Shown piece by piece: positions 48,085-57,575 of a stretch of DNA of 64,000 nt. Position 1 is the first letter of the stretch. Every line of letters begins with the position of its first letter. The notes beneath the pieces are model-generated. The model did not search any database and was not told where the DNA came from. It saw only the letters and a program-made list of their open reading frames with translations. Source of the stretch: Photobacterium jeanii (GTDB lineage: Bacteria; Pseudomonadota; Gammaproteobacteria; Enterobacterales; Vibrionaceae); the NCBI RefSeq assembly GCF_001650345.1, contig NZ_LVHF01000029.1, forward strand, positions 62,001-126,000, given 5' to 3'. A program made the translations under genes and the position numbers.

Positions 48085-48534
48085 ATGAAATACCATGCTA
48101 TTGCCCTCGCCTCTTTGCTCTTCACGTCAGCCGCTTCTGCTGATGTCATGGTGCACGATGCCTATGCTAGAGCAACGCCACCCAATGCCGTCAACAGTGC
48201 GATTTTCATGCACCTAATGAATAACGAAAACAAAGCTCGTCAAATTATTAATGCGCAGAGCGACATTTCTAAAGTCGTTGAGCTCCATAACCATGTAATG
48301 CATGACGGCATGATGCAAATGCGTAAAGTCGATAGCATCGATATTCCTGCAAACGGTATGGTAGATCTCAAACCTGGCGGTATGCATGTCATGTTACTTG
48401 GGCTAAATCAGCCTTTAAAGGAAGGCATGGATCTCGAACTCACCTTGACCTACGCCAATGGTGAAACTCAACTTTTATCGGTTCCAGTGAAAAAAGTGAT
48501 GGCAGGAATGAAAAAATCACATGCTCATCACTAA
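48085..48534 (+). CDS. PCuAC periplasmic copper chaperone
   Basis: 149 residues: signal peptide (MKYHAIALASLLFTSAASA), cupredoxin-like fold, and the copper motif made from HNHVMHDGMMQM and GGMHVMLLGL (the H-x(n)-M-x(21)-H-x-M pattern of the family). It passes Cu(I) to Sco or directly to oxidase. The His-rich tail KKSHAHH may add a metal site. Last gene of the three-gene copper unit. Confidence 0.93.
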   Translation: MKYHAIALASLLFTSAASADVMVHDAYARATPPNAVNSAIFMHLMNNENKARQIINAQSDISKVVELHNHVMHDGMMQMRKVDSIDIPANGMVDLKPGGMHVMLLGLNQPLKEGMDLELTLTYANGETQLLSVPVKKVMAGMKKSHAHH

Positions 48535-48730
48535 AAAATAGAAACCAAGCAATACTCGCAAAACCAAGTAAACATCAGGGCTAGAGTCATTATTCTCGGG
48601 ATTGAGAGCTCTTTTTTTAAGCAAAAAGAGTTTTTAGCAAGCATTTTTAGGAAGTTATGCCATAATCAATTTGCCGACTAAAACATTTTGTTACTCGGTT
48701 TGTAGTGGCAAACTAGGAGAATGTAAAAAA

Positions 48731-48994
48731 ATGAATCGTTCATTACCTATCCTTGCTGGTATTATCTTAAGTGCAGCACTTGTTGGTTGTTCTAACTCAG
48801 ATAAGCCAGATGCAATGCAACAACTAACCAACAAAGTAGACATGCTATCTGACCAAGTTAGTGCTTTACAGAGCCAACAAGATCAAATGGCTGGTGCAGT
48901 GAACGATGCGAAAGCATCTTCTGATGCAGCTTACCAAGAAGCAATGCGTGCAAATCAGCGTATTGATAATATGGCTAGCTCTTACACAAAATAG
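48731..48994 (+). CDS. lpp: Major outer-membrane lipoprotein Lpp (Braun type)
   Basis: 87 residues from the ATG after TAGGAG. Lipoprotein signal with lipobox VGC (lipid Cys20), a heptad-repeat alpha helix (MQQLTNKVDMLSDQVSALQ...), and C-terminal Lys87, the residue an L,D-transpeptidase links to peptidoglycan. The ErfK/YbiS-like transpeptidase gene is convergent just downstream. Confidence 0.93.
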   Translation: MNRSLPILAGIILSAALVGCSNSDKPDAMQQLTNKVDMLSDQVSALQSQQDQMAGAVNDAKASSDAAYQEAMRANQRIDNMASSYTK

Positions 48995-49010
48995 ACGTTT
49001 TATCTAACTA

Positions 49011-49042
49011 AAAAAGAGGCACATTTTCATGTGCCTCTTTTT
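49011..49042. terminator. Bidirectional terminator between lpp and the L,D-transpeptidase gene
   Basis: Perfect 13-bp stem AAAAAGAGGCACA / TGTGCCTCTTTTT. Confidence 0.9.
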
Positions 49043-49072
49043 ATTTGTTCTACTCTACATTTTGCATTGTGA

Positions 49073-49984
49073 TCAATTCATCACCTTGATCTCAACCGGA
49101 ATGCCCATTTGTAGGTTTAGCGCAGCATTTAATCGAGAGTATGCGCGATCATCATTGGCTATCGCTAACAGTAGGTCTTCATCAGCTTTTACTGTTTTTT
49201 CTTGCCCTAACTGTGCTTCGCTTTTAGATAACGGCTGATGCACTTCAACATAAAGCGAACCATCTGGCTCTTCAGTTTGCTTCAAAGCTTGGTCGATAAT
49301 ACGTACCTTGGTGCCTTTCGCCACTTCTGGGAATAACCATTCGATATCCCAAGGGTTCATACGAATACAACCTGAACTCACTCGCATACCGATACCAAAG
49401 TCTTTATTGGTTCCGTGGATCAAATATTGACCGTTCCCATGAGCTAAGCGCATGGCATAATCACCCAACGGATTCTCCGGACCGGCAGGTACAACGGCGG
49501 GAAGCTCTATATTGCGCTTTTCCAGATACTCTTTACGAATATTGGCAGTTGGCGTCCAAGTTGGGTGCTCAGTTTTCTGGCTGATCTTGGTTGTCATCAA
49601 TGGTGTTTCACGCCCGACTCGACCAATACCAATTGGGAAAACATGAACAACATCCTCACCTTCTGGGAAGTAATACAGACGTAATTCCGCAAGGTTAATA
49701 ACAATCCCATCACGTGGCACTGTCGGTAGAATCAACTGAGTGGGGATCGCCAGTAGCTTTCCGGGTGCAGGTAAAAAAGGGTCGACGCCTTTGTTCGCTT
49801 CTAACAACGCAAGAAAGCCGACATTATATTCATTGGCTATATCCGCCAAGCTATCGCCTTTTTCTACTTGGTAATACTCCATTGTACCAATCAAATTACT
49901 GCCATCTTCTGGCAACGGGTACTCAATCGCATTCGCGATAGAGGATGCTAAACAAGTAAGTGAGAGTAATAACTTGCGATACAC
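49073..49984 (-). CDS. L,D-transpeptidase (ErfK/YbiS/YcfS type) with LysM domain
   Basis: 303 residues from a GTG eight bases after GGAG, giving the signal peptide MYRKLLLSLTCLASSIANA; a 16-residue upstream extension is less likely. LysM domain (about 40-85, YYQVEKGDSLADIANEYNV) then YkuD catalytic domain with HGTNKDFGIGMRVSSGCIRM containing the active-site Cys. It attaches Lpp to diaminopimelate of peptidoglycan or forms 3-3 cross-links. Its position facing lpp fits the first role. Confidence 0.92.
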   Translation of the reverse strand: MYRKLLLSLTCLASSIANAIEYPLPEDGSNLIGTMEYYQVEKGDSLADIANEYNVGFLALLEANKGVDPFLPAPGKLLAIPTQLILPTVPRDGIVINLAELRLYYFPEGEDVVHVFPIGIGRVGRETPLMTTKISQKTEHPTWTPTANIRKEYLEKRNIELPAVVPAGPENPLGDYAMRLAHGNGQYLIHGTNKDFGIGMRVSSGCIRMNPWDIEWLFPEVAKGTKVRIIDQALKQTEEPDGSLYVEVHQPLSKSEAQLGQEKTVKADEDLLLAIANDDRAYSRLNAALNLQMGIPVEIKVMN

Positions 49985-50201
49985 TGCTTCATCTCCAGCC
50001 ATATTAACAATCAACATTATTAAGTATGGCAAATTCTTTCTTAATCGTTGCGTTATACCAATGCCAGCATTGAGAAAGTCAGTAAATTGTCAAAATTACA
50101 TGACGAGGCTCACTCACTAGCTATTTTTATGTCTTAGCCATCTTTATATCAGATGGTTGGTCAATTGATAATCAAAGAAACAAAGGAGATATCAATTTCA
50201 T
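49985..50201. other. Promoter region of the L,D-transpeptidase gene
   Basis: AT-rich; nothing beyond a presumed promoter was seen. Confidence 0.3.
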
Positions 50202-50230
50202 CAAAAAAAAGAGGAGCCGTAGCTCCCCTT
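50202..50230 (-). terminator. Terminator of the desaturase gene
   Basis: On the minus strand GGAGC-TACG-GGCTCC-type hairpin (50213-50217 / 50222-50226) followed by a run of eight T. A second 10-bp inverted repeat ACTCAGTATT (50263-50272) / AATACTGAGT (50284-50293) lies between it and the stop codon. Confidence 0.7.
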
Positions 50231-50326
50231 CACTTTGTCACCAAAATAGTCTTACTCACTGCACTCAGTATTAGTCAGCTTTAAATACTGAGTCCGCTAT
50301 CGTAATTTCACTATTTTCGATTGCCG

Positions 50327-51457
50327 TTATGCATATTGTGCTGTGACACGTCTCCAAGCACGACGTTGCTCTTCAAGATGGTGCTTCATTTGCTCGTATT
50401 GCTGCACAAATTCAAAGTTTTCGTAGTGTTTAACCAGCTTGGCTTTACGTAATTCCATCATGCGCTTTTGAGCTACATAGTAATCTGAGATTTTCACCAT
50501 CAAGGCGTCATACTCTTCCTCTAACCGCGCCAAGCGAGCTTGGTTATTAGGTGATGTTGCCAACTTCTTTTGCAAACTCTGCAGCACCATAGTTGCACGG
50601 GCTTTTTCAATTTTATCAGCTGGGCACACACGTAAATTCTTTGTCCAACCAAACCATGAGCATGACTTGATCAGCCATTTGGTCGGATCAAACTGCCACC
50701 AGCGAATACCATTTCGGTAGTCGTTTTCAAAAATATGGTGGTAATTATGGTAACCCTCGCCAAAAGTAAGAAAAGCCAACACGCCATTATCGCGGGCCGT
50801 ATTCTTATCTGTGTAAGGTTGAGATCCCCAAATATGTGCCAAAGAGTTAATGAAGAAGGTCGTATGATGGCTCAATACCAAACGAACCACACCAACCAAA
50901 AGTAATGCTCCCCAAATATCACCGTGGATCACACCAAACAGCAACGGAATACCAAAGTTAGTCGCAATCGCAAGCAAGGTGTAATGTCGGTGCTGCCACA
51001 TAACAACATTGTCTTTTTGTAAATCGCGGCAATTTGAGTAATCGCTATAGCGGGATGCTTGGTATTCACGCAGCATCCAACCTATATGGCTGTAAAAGAA
51101 ACCACGTTTCGCTGAGTAAGGATCTTTATCGTTGTTATCAACATGACGATGATGGATGCGGTGATCAGAAGACCAATGAAGAATGCTGTTTTGCAGTGCA
51201 AATGCCCCACCAATAGCAAAAATCACACGAAGCACAGCGTTTGCTTCATAGGCTTTGTGTGACCATAAGCGGTGATAACCAGCCGTAATCGACATACCAC
51301 AGTAACTAAAGGCAACCAACAGCATAATTATTTGTGCCCAATCAAAGCCAACATAATATGCGTACAAAGGTGTAGCGATCGCGGCGATGGCAAATGTCAC
51401 ACTAAAAATCGCGACATTTAGCCAAATCACTGGTGGTTTATTCGTTTCCATTTGCAT
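50327..51457 (-). CDS. Membrane fatty-acid desaturase (acyl-CoA delta-9 type)
   Basis: 376 residues. Four membrane helices and the three histidine boxes HRLWSH, HRIHH and HNYHH that bind the di-iron centre, as in stearoyl-CoA-type desaturases. It inserts a double bond into saturated acyl chains using O2, which helps membrane fluidity in the cold. The C-terminal 90 residues form a charged coiled-coil-like tail (MVKISDYYVAQKRMMELRKAK). No ferredoxin or cytochrome-b5 domain is fused, so electrons must come from another protein. Confidence 0.93.
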   Translation of the reverse strand: MQMETNKPPVIWLNVAIFSVTFAIAAIATPLYAYYVGFDWAQIIMLLVAFSYCGMSITAGYHRLWSHKAYEANAVLRVIFAIGGAFALQNSILHWSSDHRIHHRHVDNNDKDPYSAKRGFFYSHIGWMLREYQASRYSDYSNCRDLQKDNVVMWQHRHYTLLAIATNFGIPLLFGVIHGDIWGALLLVGVVRLVLSHHTTFFINSLAHIWGSQPYTDKNTARDNGVLAFLTFGEGYHNYHHIFENDYRNGIRWWQFDPTKWLIKSCSWFGWTKNLRVCPADKIEKARATMVLQSLQKKLATSPNNQARLARLEEEYDALMVKISDYYVAQKRMMELRKAKLVKHYENFEFVQQYEQMKHHLEEQRRAWRRVTAQYA

Positions 51458-51607
51458 AACTCTCAACTCAGCGAACAAGTGTACGCTAGAATAATCAGCT
51501 CGTTTTGGTTGGTCAACGGCTAATTACGCATTGAGTTAACAATTTTCAACAAAGTGGAAACACAACATCAGCAGTGCATATACCGCGCTTCACAACACAA
51601 ACCGAAG

Positions 51608-52108
51608 CTATACACCATCAATATGAATATTTACTTTATCGAAACGAGCTGTCGATTTTTGATAATCTTGATGACTTGGTTGGTAGTAAGAGGCTGGCAT
51701 CGTGGTTTGTAATCCTTTCTGCTTTAATGCTTGTGCTTCTCCACGAGTTAAGATCACATATTGCAATGCGCAATCGAGCACCGCCTGAATATTCGTTAAA
51801 GAAAGTTCTTCATCACGTACTAAAGCTTTTAATTGACCAACAACAACACTCGTCGGCAGTAACCATTCTCGTACCAACTCTTTGCGCTGGCTGACACCTC
51901 TTGCCGCTTGTGAGCGTGGTGCAAAGTCAAAAATAGCCTCCCAATCAACCTTGCCTTGTTTAGTCACTAAGTTATGGCGATGACAATAATAAGCTTCAAA
52001 AAACTGTGGCAAGTAATGGTAACGCTCTGCATTTACTTCCAAGTAAATATGCTGAAGCTCTAACTCAAGGTCAGAAGAAAGTTGAGAAGGAAGGTGAAAA
52101 CGATTCAT
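51608..52108 (-). CDS. Conserved-looking hypothetical protein
   Basis: 166 residues, soluble, helical, rich in Tyr/His/Gln. No signal peptide or membrane segment. The middle has FDFAPRSQAARGVSQRKELVREWLLP. No family recognised. It sits between the desaturase and a DUF5718-like gene; codon use resembles neighbours, supporting it as a real gene. Confidence 0.6.
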   Translation of the reverse strand: MNRFHLPSQLSSDLELELQHIYLEVNAERYHYLPQFFEAYYCHRHNLVTKQGKVDWEAIFDFAPRSQAARGVSQRKELVREWLLPTSVVVGQLKALVRDEELSLTNIQAVLDCALQYVILTRGEAQALKQKGLQTTMPASYYQPSHQDYQKSTARFDKVNIHIDGV

Positions 52109-52230
52109 GACTGGCGATTAATTAGTGATATCTAACACTAACTTTACCAATCATCTGATCCTTGTTACTAGCTAATGCTAGTAATCTCATCAAAAACGAG
52201 GCATTAAGAGGGGAAATAGAGCGATATATC

Positions 52231-52260
52231 AACGCCACTCATCTCACTATGAGTGGCGTT
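52231..52260. terminator. Hairpin downstream of the DUF5718-like gene
   Basis: Perfect 12-bp stem AACGCCACTCAT / ATGAGTGGCGTT with a 6-base loop, 30 bases after the minus-strand stop. Little T-run. Confidence 0.55.
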
Positions 52261-52289
52261 GTAATGTTCAGGGGAATACTAATGGCGAA

Positions 52290-53114
52290 CTAGGCGACTG
52301 CTTGAACTAGCGCTGAGATCCCGTCTTGTGGGAACTGATTATCCTTAGCCATTTTCACAATTTCATCTTGCTTATATTTAGTGCCATCGTACACCACCAC
52401 AATACTGGTATCGCCAGATTGCAAGAAGTGTGTTTCGCCATATTCGGTATAACGAGTCGCACCAATGCTGATCAGCGCTTGTTGTGGGTAATTAGCATGA
52501 GCCAGCAAAGCTGCAATATCTTCTGTTGGACCAACATCTTGTTGGTTGTTCATACGATCGACAATCCAATCAAGTAAGCGTTGATGAAAGTAGCTGTAAC
52601 CCAAAACAGGGCTATCTTCACCGTAGGTTGCCATTTCACCCTGACGCTTGTGGAAACTCGCGATACGGTAATTATCAAGCACACCACCTTCCGTTAGGTG
52701 ATCCAGTGCCATTAGATCTGCCGCAATACCTTTTGTTTCCTGTCCCCAGTTTTTCTTTTCACTGATCTTTTTCGCATTAGGCTTACGAATAGAACAATCG
52801 TTATAGGCTGCAAATTTAACCGGCGTTAAGCCCACCACTTTCTGACCGTCGTATTCGATATCGCACAAAAGTGCTACCTCAGGCTCAATCTGCAAATTAT
52901 CAGCATCATTGGGCGGTACTATCGTGTTTGATGACAAAGGATAAGTCGATAAGAATCCAGCCGCTTGTGCTGGTACATAGAATGGAAAAATCGCTTTAGG
53001 TTGAATGGCTTCTTTCACTTCAACCGCGAGAAAATCGTTCGCTTCACCCGCTTGCTCTAAATGACCAGCAAAGTTACCTGCAACACCAAAACCAATTACA
53101 TCTCTAAAAGCCAT
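52290..53114 (-). CDS. DUF5718-like protein, fumarylacetoacetase-fold relative
   Basis: 274 residues. It begins MAFRDVIGFGVAGNFAGHLEQAGEA and has acidic/His positions within IEPEVALLCDIEY and FAAYNDCSIRKPNAKKISEKKNWGQETKG. These resemble the metal-binding core of the FAH superfamily (ExE...D). I recall this N-terminus from the DUF5718 family but cannot verify it. No reaction assigned. Confidence 0.6.
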   Translation of the reverse strand: MAFRDVIGFGVAGNFAGHLEQAGEANDFLAVEVKEAIQPKAIFPFYVPAQAAGFLSTYPLSSNTIVPPNDADNLQIEPEVALLCDIEYDGQKVVGLTPVKFAAYNDCSIRKPNAKKISEKKNWGQETKGIAADLMALDHLTEGGVLDNYRIASFHKRQGEMATYGEDSPVLGYSYFHQRLLDWIVDRMNNQQDVGPTEDIAALLAHANYPQQALISIGATRYTEYGETHFLQSGDTSIVVVYDGTKYKQDEIVKMAKDNQFPQDGISALVQAVA

Positions 53115-53380
53115 AACACAATAATCCTTAATATAAATGTTTAGAGCGCGTTGACCTGAGCTATCTTAATCAGCATCTACGTCAGTTTCTAACACTCCCG
53201 CCACTAAACTTGCTCTGGATCAGGTTACTTTTTTGCGAGTGCTCACAAATAACGCATAAAGCAGGCACAATCATGGCATTTTTATCTGAGAACACCCTCA
53301 CGTTTAACAACAAACCAACAAGGCACTTATTCCACTTTCGGTATAGTGAATTATCTACATTTCGTTAACTTTGGTGGACT

Positions 53381-54478
53381 ATGCAAAAAACATCTTATCT
53401 CTTCGCCGGAGTGTGCTTATTAAGTGCATCTCTGACTGTTTCTGCACACGAATCTATGCCAAGCTCCTCGGATTTATCCTTGCCAAAGATAATGAATGGC
53501 GAAAAAGCGCTAAAAGATCTTCTCCCATGGCAGGTCATGGTTTATGGAAAAAAAGAAGGGACACTTTGTGGTGGCTCCGTCATTGCTGATAAGTGGATCG
53601 TCACAGCCGGGCACTGTGTCACTGATTTTACCGAAGCTGGTAATAAAGCCCCTCTTCTATCCCCCGGTGACTTAGTCTTCGCAGGTACAACTAACCCTCA
53701 CACCGCATTAGGCTATTTAGACGAGCGAAAAGCGGTCAAAATTAAGCAGTTGATCGTTCATGATAAATACTTTGCTATAAGCTTTGAAAACGATATCGCG
53801 CTAATTGAAGTCGACAGCTCTCTCTACGCTAAAGGCAGTAAGCGCATTGTTTTAGCCAATACAAAAGAAATGCAAGCTGATATCGACCGCAGTTTTAAAC
53901 AGCATTATGTCGCGAACCAAAATTCGAAAGCGACGGTCATTGCATCCGGTTGGGGATTATACGGTAGTAAAACGGGCATGCCGGATGATCTTCAAGTTGT
54001 AAAACTTGCAGGTATTCCTGATGATCAATGCAAAGCGAATAAATACCCTGCCGAGCATTTTGTATGTGCAGATTCAAACCGCATCGACGTAAAAAAAGAT
54101 GTTTGTCGCGGTGATTCTGGTGGTCCGTTGATCTGGCAAGATCCGAGTCATACTGCAGATAGTGATAAAGGGCTACGCTTGATCGGTGCCACCAGCAATG
54201 GTCCACTTTGCAGTGAAAAGCACCACGACCGTGCGATAGGTAACGGGTTATATACTCAAATCAGCCACCATTACCAATGGATCAAAGATCAAACCCAATT
54301 AGATTTTGAGAAATTGCCACTGCCAGCGTACCAATACGATCCGTTTAAGGTGGTAAAAGACACTCCGTCAGTTAAGCCTGATCCGAAAAAGCCAGATCCA
54401 GAAGGAAATGGTGGCTCTATTGCTTTCTTTTCTTCACTGCTATTGGCCATCGCAGCATGGCGTCGTCGTAACTTCTAG
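53381..54478 (+). CDS. Secreted trypsin-like serine protease with GlyGly-CTERM anchor (copy 1)
   Basis: 365 residues: signal peptide (1-22), S1 domain with catalytic His78 (VTAGHC), Asp138 (ENDIALIE) and Ser246 (GDSGGPL). Asp240, six residues before the serine, predicts cleavage after Lys/Arg. The C-terminal sorting tail is GGSIAFFSSLLLAIAAWRRR. Such proteins leave through the type II secretion system and are processed by rhombosortase at the cell surface (as with V. cholerae Ves proteases). Tandem with a second copy 200 bases downstream. Confidence 0.93.
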   Translation: MQKTSYLFAGVCLLSASLTVSAHESMPSSSDLSLPKIMNGEKALKDLLPWQVMVYGKKEGTLCGGSVIADKWIVTAGHCVTDFTEAGNKAPLLSPGDLVFAGTTNPHTALGYLDERKAVKIKQLIVHDKYFAISFENDIALIEVDSSLYAKGSKRIVLANTKEMQADIDRSFKQHYVANQNSKATVIASGWGLYGSKTGMPDDLQVVKLAGIPDDQCKANKYPAEHFVCADSNRIDVKKDVCRGDSGGPLIWQDPSHTADSDKGLRLIGATSNGPLCSEKHHDRAIGNGLYTQISHHYQWIKDQTQLDFEKLPLPAYQYDPFKVVKDTPSVKPDPKKPDPEGNGGSIAFFSSLLLAIAAWRRRNF

Positions 54479-54685
54479 CCAAGCAACATCACTAGAGCTG
54501 GCTAACCCTAGCTCTAGTGCTTACCTAGCGGTCAAAATTGATACAACTAACCTATCCCATCCCGTCACCTACTCATCATTCTTGATAAAGATCACATCTA
54601 GATGAGATAAATTATCAATAGCACAAATCTGCCTGTATAGTGTCTCGCTTATCATAAAAACACCGTGCATTTAGGTGATAACATA

Positions 54686-55795
54686 ATGAAAAAGACTCTA
54701 TTAGCGACACTTTGCTTATTCAGTTCTGGCTTAATCGCTTCAACAAGCGTCATGGCCGCGCAAGAACCTACAGTTTCACCACGAGTAATGAACGGTGAAA
54801 CAGCTACAGCAGGACTATTACCTTGGCAGGTAATGGTTTTTGGCAACAGTGGCACCCTCTGTGGTGGTTCAATTATTTCTGACCATTGGATTGTAACGGC
54901 TGCACACTGTACCTTCAGAATTGATGAAGACACAGGTAAGAAAATTACCATGCTGCAAGCGGGTGATTACATTTTTGCTGGCACTACCAACCCACATACG
55001 AGTGGAGGTTACTTAGATGGTAGCAAAGCGACTAAAATTGCTCAGGTCATTACCCACCAAGGTTATGATCCTACTGTTCGAGCAACTCGCTTTGATAACG
55101 ATATTGCGCTTATTCGCGTCGATGAATCTTTATTTGCTCGTGGCGGAAAAGCTATTCGCATCGCGACAATCGCTGAACAGCAAGCGGCTGATCGTCAATT
55201 TGAAAACTCTTACGTTGAAGGTCAAGACTCTCCAGCAACACTCATTGCTTCGGGCTGGGGTCACTTAGGTACTGAAGATAAAACATCGAATGATCTTCAA
55301 GTTGTAAAACTTGCCGGTATTCCAGATAGCAAATGTAAAGTATCGCAAAAATTCAACGGCAATTACTTCGTTTGTGCTGATTCTAACAGAGCATCTGTTG
55401 CCAAAGATGTCTGTCGTGGTGACTCAGGTGGTCCATTGGTATGGCAGAACCCAAGCAACGCGAAAGATAACGATAAAGGTCTTCGCTTAGTTGGCGCGAC
55501 CAGTAATGGTCCATACTGTAGTTTCAAATCACAAGGCTATGCGAGCGGCAATGGTCTTTATACTCAAGTGCCCCACTACCGTGATTGGATTGAAACAAAC
55601 TCAGGTCTAGCACTAGATACGCAGCCAAAAGCAAGCTATGCAAAAGACCCATTTGAAATCGTGAAAAATACACCACCAGCAAAACCTAAACAACCAAGTT
55701 CAAACTCAGACTCTGGTTCAGGTGGCGGCGGTTCAATGCCACTATTTGGTCTCGCGGCTCTAGGCTTAATTGGTCTACTACGTCGTAAAAAATAA
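54686..55795 (+). CDS. Secreted trypsin-like serine protease with GlyGly-CTERM anchor (copy 2)
   Basis: 369 residues from the ATG after TAGGTGA; an upstream start adds seven residues. Same layout as the preceding protease: signal peptide ending SVMAAQ, triad in TAAHC, FDNDIALIR and GDSGGPL with the Lys/Arg-specific Asp, a Pro/Lys then Ser/Gly-rich linker, and GGGSMPLFGLAALGLIGLLRRKK-type sorting tail. The two proteases share long identical blocks (NDLQVVKLAGIPD, DVCRGDSGGP) and arose by duplication. Ends at a strong terminator. Confidence 0.93.
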   Translation: MKKTLLATLCLFSSGLIASTSVMAAQEPTVSPRVMNGETATAGLLPWQVMVFGNSGTLCGGSIISDHWIVTAAHCTFRIDEDTGKKITMLQAGDYIFAGTTNPHTSGGYLDGSKATKIAQVITHQGYDPTVRATRFDNDIALIRVDESLFARGGKAIRIATIAEQQAADRQFENSYVEGQDSPATLIASGWGHLGTEDKTSNDLQVVKLAGIPDSKCKVSQKFNGNYFVCADSNRASVAKDVCRGDSGGPLVWQNPSNAKDNDKGLRLVGATSNGPYCSFKSQGYASGNGLYTQVPHYRDWIETNSGLALDTQPKASYAKDPFEIVKNTPPAKPKQPSSNSDSGSGGGGSMPLFGLAALGLIGLLRRKK

Positions 55796-55830
55796 CCTTA
55801 TTTATACTCATGTAGGTATATACCCGCATA

Positions 55831-55860
55831 AAAAAACCAGCCTCATTTGGCTGGTTTTTT
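55831..55860. terminator. Bidirectional terminator
   Basis: 12-bp stem AAAAAACCAGCC / GGCTGGTTTTTT between the protease gene and the convergent vpsR-like gene. Confidence 0.9.
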
Positions 55861-55884
55861 ATTAGCGACGAAGCCATTCAAACA

Positions 55885-57237
55885 CTATTCGCGCATATAA
55901 CTGCTATTGTAGTGTCGAACGTCCGGTACAATGTTGTGCTTATTCAATAAGCGGTACATTGTGGCACGAGAAACACCGAGGTCTTTCGCCGCCGATGCCA
56001 CCTGCCCTCTATGGGTTTCTAGCACAGCGACTAACACATCTTTCTCCGCTTCATCTTTAATGTTACGCAAGCTCTGCTTGAGATTCGCTTTACTTGGTAA
56101 ATCAAAGTGCTCAGCTCTTACCTCATTACCTTCCGCTAACAAGGCAGCACGTTTAACCTGATTGATCAGTTCGCGCACGTTACCCGGCCAACTATATCGG
56201 AGTAATAGCTGTTTCGAATCTTCCGAGAAAGACGATGCCATAGTGCTATATTCTTTCGCAAATTTAGCCAAGAATTTTTCAGCCAACATAAAAATGTCCG
56301 ATCCACGCTCGCGTAGCGTTGGTACCTTAATGTGGAACACATTTAAGCGGTAAAAAAGCTCTTTGCTAAACTCCCCGTTCAACACTGCGTTTTCAAGATC
56401 TGAACTTGAAGAAGCTACTATCCTGACATCACAATGTGAATCGTCTTCTAACGAATCATTCGCTGGAGCTTGAAGATAATTAAGCAGCTCGTCTTGTAAC
56501 TCTTTTGACAACTCCTCTACATTATCCAGCAAAATTGTTCCGGTTGAGATAGCGTCATCAGTTTCTTCTGCTCTCCCTTCGGAAGCACCATGCAAGAAAG
56601 CAACACGCTCATCGTTCTTAGACAACGACCCACAATTGACGGTAATGAAAGCATCGTTTTTACGCTTCGAGAGGTTATGAATTGATTTAGCAATCAATTC
56701 TTTACCTGTACCATTTTCACCGGTAAGAAAAACGTTAACCTCAGTGGACGCCACACGGCGTACCATGTCGCGTAACTGCTTGATCGACTTAGACTCACCA
56801 AACAGCCCCATATCGTGCTGAGAAGTAATTTCCACCCAAGAACTGGCTTCAATTTCAAGCATCCCTAATTGGTGCCCAACCGTTTCAAGTAAGTGATTAG
56901 TAGGGATTGGAACAGAGAAGTAATCAACACAGAAGTTATTGATAAATTGGCAGATGGCATCCGTTTGTAACTGCTCTTTTTTAATCACGGCAATCCATTT
57001 GACGTGTTTGGTTTTATTTGCCCTCAAAGCAATGCTATTTAAGCTAAAATCATTATTGCTTAAATCAACGATACAAATACATGGGCTGTACTCTTCCAAG
57101 ATTGAGTCAGCGGTCCGTAGGTCGTAACAACAATGTGTTTTCCAACCCGATTGTTCTAACAGCGCAATCCAAGGTTCGTAGTTACATCCAATTGCAACTA
57201 AACGACCATTTGATTTATTTTGACATTGAGCCACCAT
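55885..57237 (-). CDS. vpsR: VpsR-like biofilm regulator
   Basis: 450 residues from the ATG that follows AAGGTG; an upstream ATG adds nine. Receiver-like domain with the phospho-acceptor position at Asp58 (CIVDLS), AAA+ domain with Walker A GENGTGKE, and a Fis-type helix-turn-helix (AKDLGVSRATMYRLLNKHNI) closely like V. cholerae VpsR. As in VpsR, the sigma-54 contact GAFTGA is missing (the place reads HGASEGRAEE). V. cholerae VpsR binds c-di-GMP and activates sigma-70 transcription of polysaccharide genes. Here it lies directly downstream of, and on the same strand as, a Fap-like amyloid operon. Confidence 0.85.
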   Translation of the reverse strand: MVAQCQNKSNGRLVAIGCNYEPWIALLEQSGWKTHCCYDLRTADSILEEYSPCICIVDLSNNDFSLNSIALRANKTKHVKWIAVIKKEQLQTDAICQFINNFCVDYFSVPIPTNHLLETVGHQLGMLEIEASSWVEITSQHDMGLFGESKSIKQLRDMVRRVASTEVNVFLTGENGTGKELIAKSIHNLSKRKNDAFITVNCGSLSKNDERVAFLHGASEGRAEETDDAISTGTILLDNVEELSKELQDELLNYLQAPANDSLEDDSHCDVRIVASSSSDLENAVLNGEFSKELFYRLNVFHIKVPTLRERGSDIFMLAEKFLAKFAKEYSTMASSFSEDSKQLLLRYSWPGNVRELINQVKRAALLAEGNEVRAEHFDLPSKANLKQSLRNIKDEAEKDVLVAVLETHRGQVASAAKDLGVSRATMYRLLNKHNIVPDVRHYNSSYMRE

Positions 57238-57504
57238 CGAAGTCACCTTCTTATCAATGTGCATTTTTTATAATGTATACCTAGAACTTCATTCATTTAG
57301 GCATACAAAAAATATAGGCGACATTCGATAATTTTGCAGGGTATCAGATATAAGAATTGTCTTAAAGGGTTCAAAAATTACAATTCCAAATCCTTATATC
57401 AGATAAGTTCATTTCTTTTTCAAGAAGTTAGTAATATTTATATCACCAGCAAAACATTAAGATTAAAGTCTCAATATCATAACCAATGACAAAAAAACAC
57501 AACA
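57238..57504. other. Region between the Fap-like operon and the vpsR-like gene
   Basis: AT-rich, 267 bases, noncoding; presumably the promoter of the vpsR-like gene, since the terminator at 57505-57534 separates it from the upstream operon. Confidence 0.45.
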
Positions 57505-57534
57505 AAAAAGGCACAGTATGAACACTGTGCCTTT
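57505..57534 (-). terminator. Terminator of the Fap-like operon
   Basis: AAAGGCACAGT / ACTGTGCCTTT, perfect 11-bp stem, followed on the minus strand by TTTTTTG. Confidence 0.85.
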
Positions 57535-57575
57535 AAAGTTAACTGAAATGCTATTTATCTTACTTTAGCTATTCA

